A stretch of DNA of 64,000 bases from Gigaspora margarita (GCA_009809945.1 WTPW01000297.1:353590-417589); one strand, 5' to 3'; shown: positions 23,665-34,879, counted from the stretch's first letter. Notes: generated by a model not told the origin, from the sequence alone. Translations and numbers: made by a program.

Positions 23665-24189
23665 ATAATTTACTGTACTCATTTTATTCACATTATTCAT
23701 TTCATTCAGTGAGTAAGTATAAAGAACCTTAATAATTTTACAAAACAAAACTGCAAAATAAGTTTACAAACCAAGAATATAAATACTTATTTATCATTGT
23801 GCACAATTCATTTCATCCACATTATTCATTTCATTTAGTAAGTGAGTACAAAGAATATTTAATAATTTATGAAATAAAAACTGCAAAACAAGTTCACAAA
23901 ACAAGAAAATATTTCATTCGTATTAATCATTACATTCAGTGAGTAAGTATAAAGAATATTTAATTATTTTATGAAATAAAAACTGCAACAAAACAAAAAA
24001 TAAATGATTATTTACCATTACATACAATTTATTAGTTTAGTTAGTAAATATAGAAACTATTTATATTCTATATGAAGGTTAAAACCACAGATGCAAAATC
24101 ATTTATATATTTTATTAAAAATTCTAAATATAAAAATTTGTGCATTGTAATGAACTCAACCTGCATAGTGTCTATCATGCGACTCTGAC

Positions 24190-24345
24190 ATAGCAACAAG
24201 GTGGACAATTAGAAATAAGGATATTGACATATGTTCCAACTTAGATCTATAAAATATGAAGATGTAATTGAATGGATCCATTTAATAGATTATTAGATAT
24301 TAAAAAAATTGGTAAAGGAGGATTTGTTACTATATAACAACCCAA
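24190..24345 (+). pseudogene. Kinase N-terminal fragment
   Basis: A short stretch reads WTIRNKDID, then (after frame changes) EDVIEWI and NRLLDIKKIGKGGFVTI, the typical lead-in (EWIPxNRLLDIKKIGKGGFGTVY) of Glomeromycotina kinases up to the glycine loop. Stop codons follow at once and no catalytic motifs are found downstream, so it is a truncated relic just right of the satellite. Confidence 0.6.
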
Positions 24346-24762
24346 TCTAGTTCTTTATATGAAAGTTAATATAAATTTTTATCACTTTTTATTTATACAA
24401 TAAATGTTTACAATATAATTAATATTATTAATAGTCATATAGTTTTTATTATTTGGTCATATAATTTTGTCTTTTTTAATTTTCACCAATTTAGAAATAA
24501 AGTACATTATTTCAAAATTAAGGACTTAAGTTAATTTGAAATGAACCTAACTTGTGAAATAATGCAGAACATATGCACTTAGAAAGGTTCAACTATAGGA
24601 CCTTTTCAATAGTTCTGGCTTTTTAGCAATATGGTATTTTGTAATGCATAAGGCCATTCTAAGTTATTTTTTTGGTTAACATACCCCTCCACTTCCCCTT
24701 TGATGCCCCTAGTAAAATAAATATATAAAAGAAGTAAAAATTAAAAAATTAAAAATATCATA

Positions 24763-25017
24763 TGGGCTGCTATCAATAGAAATAAGGCAAATTGACATTT
24801 TAAAAAAAATTAATACCTTAACTTTACAGTTCATATGTTGATAAATTTTGAAGCTATTTTGATAATTTAATATTCAAATGAAAGCTACAATATAAGCTTT
24901 TTTGAATATTAAATAATCAAAATAGCCTCAAAATCCATTGAGATGTGGACTGTGAAAGTTAAGGTATTAAGTTTTTTAAAAATGTCAATCTGTCTTATTT
25001 CTATTGATGGCAGCCCA
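24763..25017. mobile_element. Foldback miniature element, 255 bp, copy 1
   Basis: The two arms are near full-length inverted copies: TGGGCTGCTATCAATAGAAA at the left and TTTCTATTGATGGCAGCCCA at the right, with an inner TTGATAATTTAATATTCA pair. TA lies at both outer ends. Copy 2 is at 58317-58552. A transcript would form one long hairpin. Confidence 0.75.
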
Positions 25018-26239
25018 TATAACCATAAAAATAATGTGAGGGAGTGTAGTTTTGAAATTTGGCCCAAATTAAGCTTAATTAAAACTTAAATTCAAAAACA
25101 ACTCCTTATATCTTATTTCACGGTTATATAGCAAATATGAAATAAAAAAATAATTTAAAATGAAAAAAATAATTTAAAATAAAAAAATAAGGAAATATTA
25201 TTATAGCACTATAGCACTATAGTGCTACCTATATATAATAAACAAAATTAGTATAACAAATAAATCAAAACAACTTTTAGCAAAACAAAATAACATTTTT
25301 TAATATTAGCATAAGGGTAAAGATAATAAATTAGAGTTAACTATTGTTTATAGTAAAATTTAGCAATGAATTTTTTTATTAAAGGTCAAGAGATAGTTTT
25401 TTAGACAAAATTTAAAGATATAATTAATTTTTTAAAAATTCTTTATTTTTGTTGCACAAACTTGATCTACATATTGCACCTAATCTTAAATTTTAATTGG
25501 TTAAATGCCCTAGCACTATAAATTAAAACCCAAAAAATGATTTAAAAAAAATATTAAAATAAAAAATAACATTAAACTGAATTTAACCAAATTAAAACAA
25601 AAAAAATAAAATAAAATAAAAAAACATCAAGAACAAAAAATAAATAATAAAAAAAAAATCCAATATTTTAGTTTATATTTGGCTGTTCTCACATATGTTT
25701 ATTTCAGTTTATATTGAAAAGATTCAAAAAAACTGCTAAAAAAGAGCTTCTGAAGTATTTTTTATTCAATTGTGAAGATCTAGATAAGTAAAAAGAAATA
25801 TTTAAATTAACATGTAACTTTTATGGAAATAACAATAAACTATTATATGTCAATTAAATATTGGATTGTGATAAGTATATATTTAAAATACAAGTTATTC
25901 AAGTTCATAAATACATGCATAATATGCATAATGCATAATGTGTACCAGATTTGTGACGCAACCAAAATTTTTTAAAATTAGAATTCACTTCACATTAGGA
26001 ATCAACATCATACAGTAAAATCGTTCGGGGAGAACTTTTTATCATAGCACTAAGATGTTTTTTATGCAAGTTGTTGAGAATTAAGCAATCTTTGAGTTTT
26101 CCTGATTATATCATATTATGCTTGAAGTTGAAACCTGATTCGTAGTTCAAGAAATCTGCCCATTATCGGGACAAAGTGCGTTATGATTATGCATGATGCT
26201 CCCGTTATCAGCCTATCATCACCACCATCTGTCCAAATT
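25018..26239. other. AT-rich DNA, no gene seen
   Basis: Contains A-rich runs, CACTATAGCACTATAG near 25206 and ATGCATAATATGCATAATG near 25917. No coding or element signal was found. Confidence 0.4.
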
Positions 26240-26525
26240 TTCTAAATCATTAAATCATTAAAACGCTAAAACATTAAAACACTAAAACACTAAATCGTAT
26301 TTTCTAATATGGTAACTCGATTTATGTCTTTGTTTTAACGTTATGTTAACGTTTTAATGTTTTAGTGTTCTAGTGTTTTAGTGTTTAAGTGTCCTAGTAT
26401 CTTAGTGTCTTAGTGCCCTAATGTTTTAGTGTTCTAGTGTTTCAGCGCTCTAATGCTCTAGTGTTTTAGTGTTTTAGTGCTTTAGTGTTCTAGTGCTTGT
26501 TGTCCTGGTGTTTTAGCTTTAATAT
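26240..26525. repeat. Inverted pair of 8-bp minisatellites (CTAAAACA / TGTTTTAG)
   Basis: A short array of CTAAAACA-like octamers (about 26240-26295) is followed after about 40 bp by a longer array of its complement TGTTTTAG (about 26337-26520), with TTAG/CTAG/CTTAG variants. A weaker related tract is at 26930-26985. Confidence 0.7.
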
Positions 26526-26744
26526 TCTTGTGACCTAAGATAATGTATAAATGTTTAGCATTTTAATGCCATAAATATAAATACTGCGCCAAAATTATTT
26601 TTAAACTTCGAAGATATTTCAACAACTGTACAGTATTGTTCAAATTGAAAAAACTGGTTAAATTCTTTAAATATTTTTGTCATTGTTAAAATATATATAA
26701 AAATGAAAAATAAAATAAAAAATTCAAATACAGTCAATATTGTC

Positions 26745-26855
26745 CGATTGCATGCAGGGTCGGTAGTGCAATGGGTGCACCATGGTGCACCATTAATTTT
26801 ATAGACATATGTATTAATGGAGCACCATCTGCACCACCAACTCTGCATGCCATCC
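26745..26855. repeat. Small foldback of about 105 bp
   Basis: TGCATGCAGGGTCGGTAGTG and GGTGCACCATTAAT are mirrored by ATTAATGGAGCACCA and CCACCAACTCTGCATGC around a 15-bp loop. GGTGCACCATGGTGCACC is itself a palindrome. Confidence 0.55.
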
Positions 26856-27060
26856 ATCAGAGACTTTTCATGCATAAGACAGTATATGATATGCATCCCG
26901 TTCATAGAAATAATTTACAGCACAAAAACGTTAAAATACAAAAATACTAAAAAACAAAAACACCAGAGCACAAAAATACTAAATCGGTAGTCATAAAATG
27001 TGTCACTTTGTGTCCCTACGGTACGCTGTAATTTTGAATAAAGAAATTAGGCAATATTTT

Positions 27061-27177
27061 GTACATCAGTTTCGTGTAACATCATGTACATCAATTTTTT
27101 TTGGCAATGAAATTGCAGCGAATTTTTCGAATTTTGGAGGCGCAATAAACTTTATTACGCGCATGAAACTGATGTAC
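27061..27177. mobile_element. Tiny inverted-repeat element, 117 bp
   Basis: GTACATCAGTTTCGTG at the left is mirrored by CATGAAACTGATGTAC at the right. The open frame crossing it (26998-27201) has no family signal. Confidence 0.4.
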
Positions 27178-27891
27178 GAAAATCATCCGCCAAGAAATTA
27201 AATCGAAAGAGAATATTTTAAAAATAGTTCATATTAAACAAATGTTTTATAAAAAGAATTTATAAAATGAGCAAAAATTCATTACAATAACTTCTTTTTA
27301 ACCATTTCAGAATAAATTTCAATAACTCCATGGTGAATAATTATATTTGTATATTACCAAATAATTCTCATTTATTAAATTCTATCAAATATAAAATAAA
27401 AAAAAGCAATTTATCATTTATCATCCGGAACATAGTGGAAGAATACATAATCAAAACTTGGTTTAAGTCAAGCTCTTATTTCTTAATTAGTCCTTTTGTT
27501 CTGTGACCTGTCACGATTTCTTTTGACTATAAAGGATAAAAAAACTTTATATATATTTATCCGTACCGTGCTGTGTTACCCCAAAATTTTCTATCGAATT
27601 TGAGCTTTCTACTAAAGTTCAATGTAATTAAAACTTGAATAGTGTTACCTGTCGAGCAGCTGTTAAGCAAAGATTAAAGTGATTGCAATTCAAAAAAAGC
27701 ACAGGTTAATAGTCATATAGTCATCTAATAGGTGCTATGTTTGATTATTATAATTTAAATGAATTATTATGTACAAAGATGCAATAACTTTTTTTTCATA
27801 GTTTAAAAAAGTTGCGGAATTCATGTAATATACATGTATCTACTATTTATAGTAATCTCCTATAGCAGAATAACTCAAATTTTTATTATTA

Positions 27892-28157
27892 CCGTGGTGC
27901 ACTGACCAAAGTACCCCCCTTTTTCAATATCCCCATTGCAAAGTACCCGGTGCAGAACACGAGACCTCTATTAATTAAATATAGGTTTTTTTAAAATTTT
28001 TAGACTGCTCATTGTAAGTGCAAAATAAGTATCTGCTTAAAAATTTTTTTTCTTGCGACACTGACCTGCTGCTGTATAATATACTCGGGTCTTTGTAAGT
28101 TTTTTTTTTATGGGTAGATTGCATTGTACCCCGGGTACTTTGGTCAATGCACTACGG
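27892..28157. mobile_element. Mariner-like miniature element, 266 bp, second copy
   Basis: CCGTGGTGCACTGACCAAAG is mirrored by CTTTGGTCAATGCACTACGG, with TA on the left and CA (a decayed TA) on the right. The interior matches the copy at 22218-22482 in reverse orientation, sharing TATTAATTAAATATAGG and CTGCTGCTGTATAATATAC. Confidence 0.7.
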
Positions 28158-28189
28158 CATTGGTTTTTTTTTATTTTTAACAACTCACA

Positions 28190-28392
28190 CAGAGAATACC
28201 TCGGAATAATGGTCGGCTGGATCGGAATTGATCAAATTTGCCCAAAGGTCATAAAAATTTTACTAATAATCATATCCATTCATTAAGTAATAATGCCCAG
28301 CTGATAACTTTGCTATAGGATCTACTAATAACTAGGGCTAAATGCCGACCTATATCTGACGCATGCGATCCGGGAATTTGGGGACAGCCCTG
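28190..28392. mobile_element. Diverged mariner/pogo-like element, left end decayed
   Basis: The body (AATGGTCGGCTGGATC, ATCCATTCATTAAGTA, GCTAAATGCCGACCTA) matches 17578-17811 and 34114-34729. The right end GGGACAGCCCTG is followed by TA; the left end is eroded. Confidence 0.5.
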
Positions 28393-28401
28393 TAAAAATC
28401 A

Positions 28402-29440
28402 TTTTTAACTGCCTTACTTTGTTTAGTGCGTCAGGAGTACGTTCGAGTGTAACTTGAGTTTGCATAAGTAGAACATCTTCCTGCCTTGCGGGTAGAGCTT
28501 TTACCCGTGTTAATAATTACGGGCCGGGGTATCAACCCGGGTCATGACCCGGGTCAATATATCATATAGAAAATTAAAGTTACCATTAATGTAACAATTC
28601 TTGCTAAAATTTATGCAACCTTTAACGTTAAGTGCGTATGTACATATGTACGTACGTATGTACTCTAAAAATTTTTGATAATGAGGTAGGCATTCTAATT
28701 CTAAGGCATTTAGTTTGACAAATAAAACATATCTTATCGAGGCCTATTTGAACTTATATTGTTGTCAAATGATGCTTCTTAGCATGACTTAGACCAATAA
28801 AAAAAAAAAAGGAATTTTAGATAATTTGACAGAATTGCTAGTACAGTCGTAGGCGTCGTGCACGTACCATTGAAATGCAGTGCCAGGGCACTATATACAC
28901 TGTACCCGGCAGTATTTAAATTTGTGCTACGTACAGACATACGTATTTATTTTGTTAGTGTCTTATTACACAATATCCTGAAATTTTATTGGTTCCGGGC
29001 CAATTAATTTAGGTTTGGCGGCCAATTTTGTTTTGACCCGTTTGACCCGGGTTAGATAAAAATTTGACCCGTGACCCGTCAGAATGCTGGGTCAACCTGA
29101 CTCGGGTCATAGCTCTACTTGCGGGTACGAAATAAAAATTTCCAATTATATATGAGTGTTGCCAAGGAAAAACCTGTAAGTCATTTATTCATTAACATCG
29201 CAGTGATATCTATCCCTATAAGAATTAAGGGTACATATCACTGCGATGATAATGAATGAAATGGCTTACAGGTTTTCCCTTGGCAGCACTCATATATAAT
29301 CAGAAATTTTATTTTGTATTTGCAAGAAGGGAGATGCTCTCTTTATGCAAATCAAGTTACACTCAACGTACTCCTGACGTACTTTCGACATACTTTCGCG
29401 CACTTTCGACGCACTAAACAAAGAAGGGTAGCTGTTAAAA
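28402..29440. mobile_element. Long foldback element split by a hAT insertion
   Basis: The left arm (28402-28492, resuming at 29126-29215) and the right arm (about 29230-29440) are inverted copies: TTTGTTTAGTGCGTCAGGAG, AACTTGAGTTTGCATAAG, GAGTGTTGCCAAGGAAAA and CATCGCAGTGATAT all return mirrored. The loop is about 15-25 bp. The right arm has an extra TTTCGAC-type short tandem repeat (29390-29420). Without the insertion the element is about 400 bp and would form a nearly complete hairpin. Confidence 0.65.
28493..29117. mobile_element. hAT-like element, 625 bp, with perfect 8-bp duplication
   Basis: TAGAGCTTTTACCCG is mirrored by CGGGTCATAGCTCTA. CTTGCGGG flanks both sides (28485-28492, 29118-29125). 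Subterminal GACCCGGGT motifs repeat at both ends, a style common in hAT elements. No transposase frame. Confidence 0.75.
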
Positions 29441-29589
29441 TCGAAAAAACCCCTGCTAATTTTATTAAGAAATCACTAATTAAAAATGGTACTTGCGGAA
29501 TTTTACTAATAGATGCCAAGTTTTCTAATTCTAACCTAATTGTATTGTATAATTCTATTTGTTCTTATGTTATTTATATACTTAAAGTC

Positions 29590-29767
29590 AATGCAAGTTA
29601 CTCTATTTGAATCGACATCCGAATGTAAAACATCTGACTATACTGGCATTTTTAAAATTTGGACTTATACACTTAATATGTAAATGCTTCTGCTTAAACT
29701 GACATCTGGATATATCGGACAATTTCTTCATTTTGGAGACGTCGATATTACCAGAGTTGGCGACTGA
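29590..29767. mobile_element. Pogo/mariner-like miniature element, diverged copy
   Basis: ACTCTATTTGAATCGACATC on the left is mirrored by GACGTCGATATTACCAGAGT on the right; the family is that of 6029-7226 and 10527-10692. The interior duplicates GACATCTGGATATATCGGAC. Confidence 0.5.
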
Positions 29768-29914
29768 GTTATTATAATATGCAATTTTCAAAAATTTAAA
29801 ATTTTTTTAGCAAATTATCATAGTAATAATGTTTACTATAAATTATTTTTAAAATAAAAATGAATTCTTTATTATTAAGAATGAAAATTTTATAGAATCT
29901 ATACAAATAAGTTG

Positions 29915-30724
29915 CTATGAACAAGTTTTTTCAGTTGTAAAATATTTCGTCTTTATACTTTTAGGTAAACATATAATGATTGTAATCATCATTATTATTA
30001 TTCCTAAAATTATTGCTGTGGTTGTAAGGGAATCTTTAGTAAAATTTGAATTATTCACTGAACTTAAATTTTGTAAACAAGAATCATCTCCACTTATATT
30101 AATACACACCAAGTTAAATTCGCATTTACTAGTATTTTTAATGGTAATATATAAGGAATATAATAATTTTAGAGTTGCTAATGTTTCAGTCCCATTTATT
30201 AAATTTGAATGTGTATAAATGCTAGATAAGCCATTTATCTGTTCACACGAAATGCAAGAATTATTTGTTGTTGTATTAAATTTCCACTTTTCTGAACTCA
30301 ATGTCGAATTTTTCTTACAATCTACTAATTTCTTGGCATTTTCTCCTAAATTGTTTGCATCTTGATCATTATATCCATTTGTTTTTGCCCAATCTACCAC
30401 TTCATTTTTAAAGACTTCTTCCGTTTTATTTCCTATTTGGTTGGTAAAATATTCTGCTATGTCTTCTGTCGAAGTTTCTACCATTATTTGTGAACTTTTT
30501 AATAAATAATATGATGGTCGTAACCCTCCATTTGAATCTGAACTATCAGAAGAATTCAGTTTAGTTTCTGGAGAATTCATTTCAGGTTCAGGTTTTGAAA
30601 CAATTGGTTCGTCTTCTCCAGCAATTGCTTCACGTTTTAGAAAAATAATACGTCCAAATTCCTGTCCTTTTTCATGTTCTAAGATAACGGAAAACGAAAG
30701 ATCCTCGGCTGATTTTTTTATCAG
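29915..30724 (-). CDS. Single-pass membrane glycoprotein, 5'-incomplete, unknown function
   Basis: An intact minus-strand frame of about 268 residues from NLIKKSAEDL to the stop at 29915. The N-terminal half is acidic and Ser/Pro-rich, the middle has LEHEKGQEFGRIIFLKRE and an EDIAEYFTNQIGNKTEEVF helix. The C-terminal half has at least eight N-glycosylation sequons (such as NTT, NNS, NGT, NTS, NIS, NFT) and several cysteines (including CISC). A hydrophobic segment (TTAIILGIIIMMITIIICLP) near the C terminus and a short basic tail KSIKTKYF suggest a cell-surface type I protein. The reading frame runs upstream into a poly-T tract holding an N (30727), probably a scaffold join, so the true start and signal peptide are missing. 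I recognise no domain. Confidence 0.55.
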   Translation of the reverse strand: MIKKSAEDLSFSVILEHEKGQEFGRIIFLKREAIAGEDEPIVSKPEPEMNSPETKLNSSDSSDSNGGLRPSYYLLKSSQIMVETSTEDIAEYFTNQIGNKTEEVFKNEVVDWAKTNGYNDQDANNLGENAKKLVDCKKNSTLSSEKWKFNTTTNNSCISCEQINGLSSIYTHSNLINGTETLATLKLLYSLYITIKNTSKCEFNLVCINISGDDSCLQNLSSVNNSNFTKDSLTTTAIILGIIIMMITIIICLPKSIKTKYFTTEKTCS

Positions 30725-30730
30725 ATTNTA

Positions 30731-30765
<35 letters not shown>

Positions 30766-31239
30766 AAAAAAATGGTACAAATACTAATCGACTACCTAAT
30801 TTGGTGAACAATCACCAGCCCCGTGATCTCCTAGGATCGATCAACAATCAAAGCTCACAATTCTGTCCCCGTGACATCGTTGCTGGAACCCGATCAACAA
30901 GGTTATCGAAATCTGAGACCTAAAAATTAAACATCAAACTTGACCTAAGAAGAAAAGAAGAAGATATTAACATTCGAAAAACAAAGTCCTCATTCAGCCG
31001 TTCAAACAATTATACTCGAAACTTATCTAAAGCTCAGTGCTAATTCCGCAAGACCCAACAACCCTAAAAACTCTATTACACCTTCCATTTTGGAGTCTTT
31101 ATCCTTTCAAATTATTGGACGAAGCTTTGAAGCTAGGCTTTCGAAGGATTTCATTTATATTATAATTTCGAGGACTTTAATGTCCTCAAGATGTTATTAT
31201 TATAAAAAAAAAAAAATAAAAAAAAAAAAATAATAATAA
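30725..31239. other. Probable contig join and uncharacterised flank
   Basis: A 30-plus-base A run containing an N is followed by less AT-rich sequence with a different texture from the left side. Another A run ends at 31230. No gene is seen. Confidence 0.45.
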
Positions 31240-32890
31240 TATTATTCTCAGATGGGTAGTGACTATGGAACATATTGTTATCTAAACGGAATTAAGGTTG
31301 GGAAAGATGAAAGGAACGACATGCTGTACTATCCATAGAGCCCGATCGGCAACCCGATTGTTCTTGTCCCNTGACCCCNTGACTACACATATCGATCGAC
31401 GAACTGATAAACAGACCCGATAATAGAGTANGGATGATCAGGATGGGATAGGGCGAATGGTGGGGCCCTATCCATAGAGAAAAGACTTACCTGAAAACGT
31501 CCAACCGAATTAAGGCATGTCAAAGCCTTACCAAGAAACTCNGTATGAAGAAAAGATGAAACCTGTGGATTAAAGAATTTAACGGACCTGACAGTAGAGA
31601 TAGTGACGAATACAAGGATGNGATAGAGCAAGTTGTGGGGCCCTATCTATAAAAGGAAGAACTTGATAATTCAACTGTGCCTACAGTAACAAATATAAGC
31701 CTTACGAAGAAGACTTATTACNAAGAAAGAAGATAGGGACGGAAANAAGGAAGGAAACGTNNGCATTACCTGCTGGATAAGACTCAAGAGAAGCCCCAGA
31801 GNAATGTCAAAGTGTATCCCCGCGTATNTCGCAAAGGCTCATGAGANGAGCTATAAGGTGAATCTATAATAGTATNCATAAGAATGGAAACTGTTATAAA
31901 AATGGAATTGATGTCGAAAAAGATGAACAAGAGAAGTCTAAAGAAAACTACTGAACCTTTGAAATCCGACGGTAAATCCAATCCGGTCTAGGTAGTCAGT
32001 GGCCTAGTATAGTCNAAAGTTTGAAGATTCTCTTATTTCTTGGTTTTTCTTGTAGAACTCGAAAATCAAGTAGAGGAGAATGTGAAGGTGTCAAGTCACA
32101 CCGATTTTCTTTTTTTATATTATTATTCTAACCGATTATCATTTGTATACATCTATTTGTAGTCAATATGTATATTTAGTAAGAGTTGACATAGCCCCTG
32201 TATATAGTACTATAGCTTCGTAGTATAGTAAATGAATTCCTGTTTCATCTGGTTTGACAAATGCAGATATGGCATTTCGGTCAGATCTGTCAGTTCAACA
32301 ATCGGTCAGATCTGTCAGTTCGACAATCGGTCAGATCTGTCAGTTCGACAATCGGTCAGATCTGTCAGTTCGACAATCGGTCAGATCTGTCAGTTCGACA
32401 ATAGTCCCACCATAATACCTGTATCGAGCATAGGAATGCAAAATGTATAAATACGATATCTCTTGTCTTTAGAGCAAGACAGCTTTTGAAGCTCTAGAAA
32501 GGAAGAACTCAAGTAGAGTTCATAACCTTCGAAATTAGAGTAGAAGTGTTATAAGTTAGTAACCCCCGATAGATAATAAATAAACTGTTATCATTATAAA
32601 CCAATACTTTCCTGATACGTAAATCCGTATTGAAGTATAAACCCTGTGACCTCTTATTGGAGTCTCATGACATAATCGTGAACCCGATTCGACCCTAGTT
32701 ATTCGAGCCAAGACTATCCCTGCCTTCCAAGACTCTCCAAACCTTGAGACCCGGACCAAATCTTCCACNCCTCTTTCTGCCTGCCAGTTCAAGGTTTAGA
32801 AGTCTTGAGTGTCGGGTTGAGTTGATTTAATTAGTATTAGTAGTGTGTAGTTGGTATAGTTAGAAGTAGGGTCAGATTCACACCCTCACA
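31240..32890 (+). mobile_element. Fossil LTR retrotransposon remnant with one 810-bp LTR
   Basis: The LTR is placed at 32081-32890: it begins TGTGAAGGTG and ends CACCCTCACA (inverted ends), contains a TATAAATA promoter-like site near 32446, and holds five 25-bp direct repeats (TCGGTCAGATCTGTCAG...) at 32277-32400. A purine tract (AAGTAGAGGAGAA) directly before it marks it as a 3' LTR, so the internal region lies to the left. No recognisable coding domain remains in 31240-32080, so the copy is broken. Ns lower sequence quality. With only one LTR, age cannot be estimated. Confidence 0.6.
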
Positions 32891-34113
32891 ATATTCAAAA
32901 AACCTTCGAGTCTGTTTGTTGTATCCTTAGGTGCTATTCTCTTTATTAATAACAAAGGCTTTGATACGATGGTTGTCATGTGTATATACTTGGCTGATTG
33001 CTTTGTATTTGTTTTATTGAATTTCTTATTTGCTATTCTATTATTAAATATCTTGCTTATCTTATCATTATATTCCCGCGGCTTTATGATCATCATTTTT
33101 CCTTAAGTTATTATTAAATTGATCATACATCCGTTCGTCCTTGTATCATCCTACCTTATCTATATTTTTATCATTCGACCTTTCCTATTTAGTTTCTCCA
33201 TACTCACCCTTCGTTATTGCCATTTATAGATCTTTCTTATTACTATCTATAGTTATCCCAATTTCCATATCTGTCCTTTTATAGATATGTTTAATTACTA
33301 TACACGAATTCATACTACATTATCCTGTGACGCGTGAAATTGAATTGGTTCGATGCATGGACAATACTAAGCATCGTTGGACAATCAAAGCCTTCATATC
33401 TTATCGCGTATCTGCTAGCCATATGAAGAGTTAGTAATACAGATTTCCAGATTAATGTTTCGGGTGTAATGTCTTGATAAAGATAGAGATGCGAGGAATT
33501 AAAGCTTAGTAATATTGGAAAAAAGAAGTCCTGGGGTATTCTAAACACTTCATGTATATAAACTCAATGTATTCGCTCTTAATGTATCTTTAGGTTTTGG
33601 TCTTTAGTTGATTCTCACTATAATAAAGATTATCGTATTGTTGTTTATTAACTTCGTGTTCATATGCTTATTGCAGAGTTTCGCCTCAGTATTTGTCTTT
33701 TATTATCTTTCTTGTATTTCAAATCATTATATTTATAAACCCAACCCTACTTATTATCTATTGTTTATCACCTTGACCTATCTCGGCACTCACAATGACT
33801 GATGCTCTCCCAAATCGGATGGTAACACCGGCAATTTATGAGCATGATTCGTAGAGAGTTATTGGCTGAGTTTTAATTTGAATAAACATGTTTACATCGT
33901 AACACATAGAAAGAAGGGTAAGTAAGGAGAATAATCATGCTGTAGTTCTACATTTAAGAACAATCATGCGAAAAAGGAAAAGTGTATTTAATTCTGGGTT
34001 TTTTTTGTTCATGTAAAGGAAGATTACCTTTCTTTCCCACTTTACTGTAAAGGTTGGATCTTTCATTAAATGGTACTGCAGCAAGAATTACACTTGGTAG
34101 TATATAACTCATA
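32891..34113. other. AT-rich DNA, no gene seen
   Basis: Open frames on both strands (32878-33096, 33315-33548, 33608-33802) are short, rich in I, L, F and Y, and without motifs. No repeat was recognised. Confidence 0.35.
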
Positions 34114-34729
34114 AGTGGATCCTCAAAATTCTGGGTCGAGATTATATATGCCTGACGAAATTATAAGTTTCGTCTATATTTCGTCATTGACTGACGAAAC
34201 TATAGTATTTCGTCAGGTCACGTGAATTTCGTAGTCGGGATACGTCAGGTGCATCGGAATCATGGTCGGCTGGATCAGAATTGCTCAATTTTGCCCCAAG
34301 ATCATAAAAAATTTTACTAATGAAATCATATCCATTCATTAAGTAAAAAATGCCAGCTGATAATTTTGCTATAGAATCTGTTAACAGCTAGAGCTAAACT
34401 CCGACCTAGCATCCGATCGGGAAATTTGGGATAGCCCCAGTGTATAAATTCCTAAAATATGTGAATCTTGTGCAACATTGTACACTTAAAAATTTGTGCA
34501 CTATATGGCTTTATATATTAAATTATATGGATAAATCTGAATATACATACAATAAATTATGTGCACAATGTGCTCTATGTGCGCATCTTCTGTATTTTAC
34601 TAATGATCTATTTAGCAAAAAAGTATGTGAATTACATGCACATCTCTAGCCAAAAATATATGAAACTTTTTAAAAACATGTGCACATGAGCACATTGTGC
34701 GCATAGATTTTATACACTGGATAGCCCTG
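34114..34729. mobile_element. Mariner/pogo-like element carrying two nested insertions
   Basis: Body homologous to 17578-17811. The right end GATAGCCCTG is followed by TA; the left side starts after TA at 34112. A 99-bp unit with CCTGACG ends (34151-34249) and a hAT element (34438-34719) are inserted in it. Confidence 0.55.
34438..34719. mobile_element. hAT-like miniature element, 282 bp, perfect 8-bp duplication
   Basis: CAGTGTATAAA is mirrored by TTTATACACTG. GATAGCCC flanks both ends (34430-34437, 34720-34727). Removing the element restores the end sequence of the surrounding copy (compare GGACAGCCCTGTAAAAAT at 28383). Subterminal GTGCACAATGTGC-like palindromes repeat. Confidence 0.8.
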
Positions 34730-34879
34730 TAAAAATGAGTAGAATGTTAGTATATCAAATAATTAGTGATAGGCTTTGTTGTAGTAATGGCAATGCAAGA
34801 GCATTGTTTATATTTTGCTTCCACATTTGTAATAACAATGCAAGAACTTCAATTATTGTTTTACAGTAAAAAATTGTTA

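Larger units (their letters stand above)
18231..24035. repeat. Satellite array of about 125-bp monomers with seven-monomer higher-order structure
   Basis: The monomer contains GTGAGTATAAAGAACATTTA, AAAACTGCAAAACAAGTTCA, ACAAGAAAATAAATACTTAT and TACAATTCATTTCATTCAC. Seven variants (A-G) can be told apart and recur in order. Markers: A has ATTAATTAAGTCTGTGAG; B has AATCTTATGAAGTAAAACTA; C has TACTCATTTCATTGGCATT; D is short (about 100 bp, AATAAGTTTACAAAACAAG); E has AATATTTATTAATTTTACG and TTCACTAAACAAG; F has CATTCAGCTAGTGAG; G has ACATTAACCATTT. A-type units fall at about 18525, 19380, 20430 and 21297, which is about 860 bp apart once the inserted element is removed. Order and identity are degraded near 21400-21750 and after 22490. 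Three outlying units occupy 23665-24035. Confidence 0.85.

Noticed and set aside
32277-32400. CRISPR-like 25-bp repeats
   Set aside because: Repeats abut without spacers and lie inside an LTR.
33608-33802. 64-aa hydrophobic frame
   Set aside because: I/L/F/Y-rich chance frame without start context or homology signal.
34440-34649. 69-aa open frame
   Set aside because: Lies entirely within a noncoding hAT miniature element.
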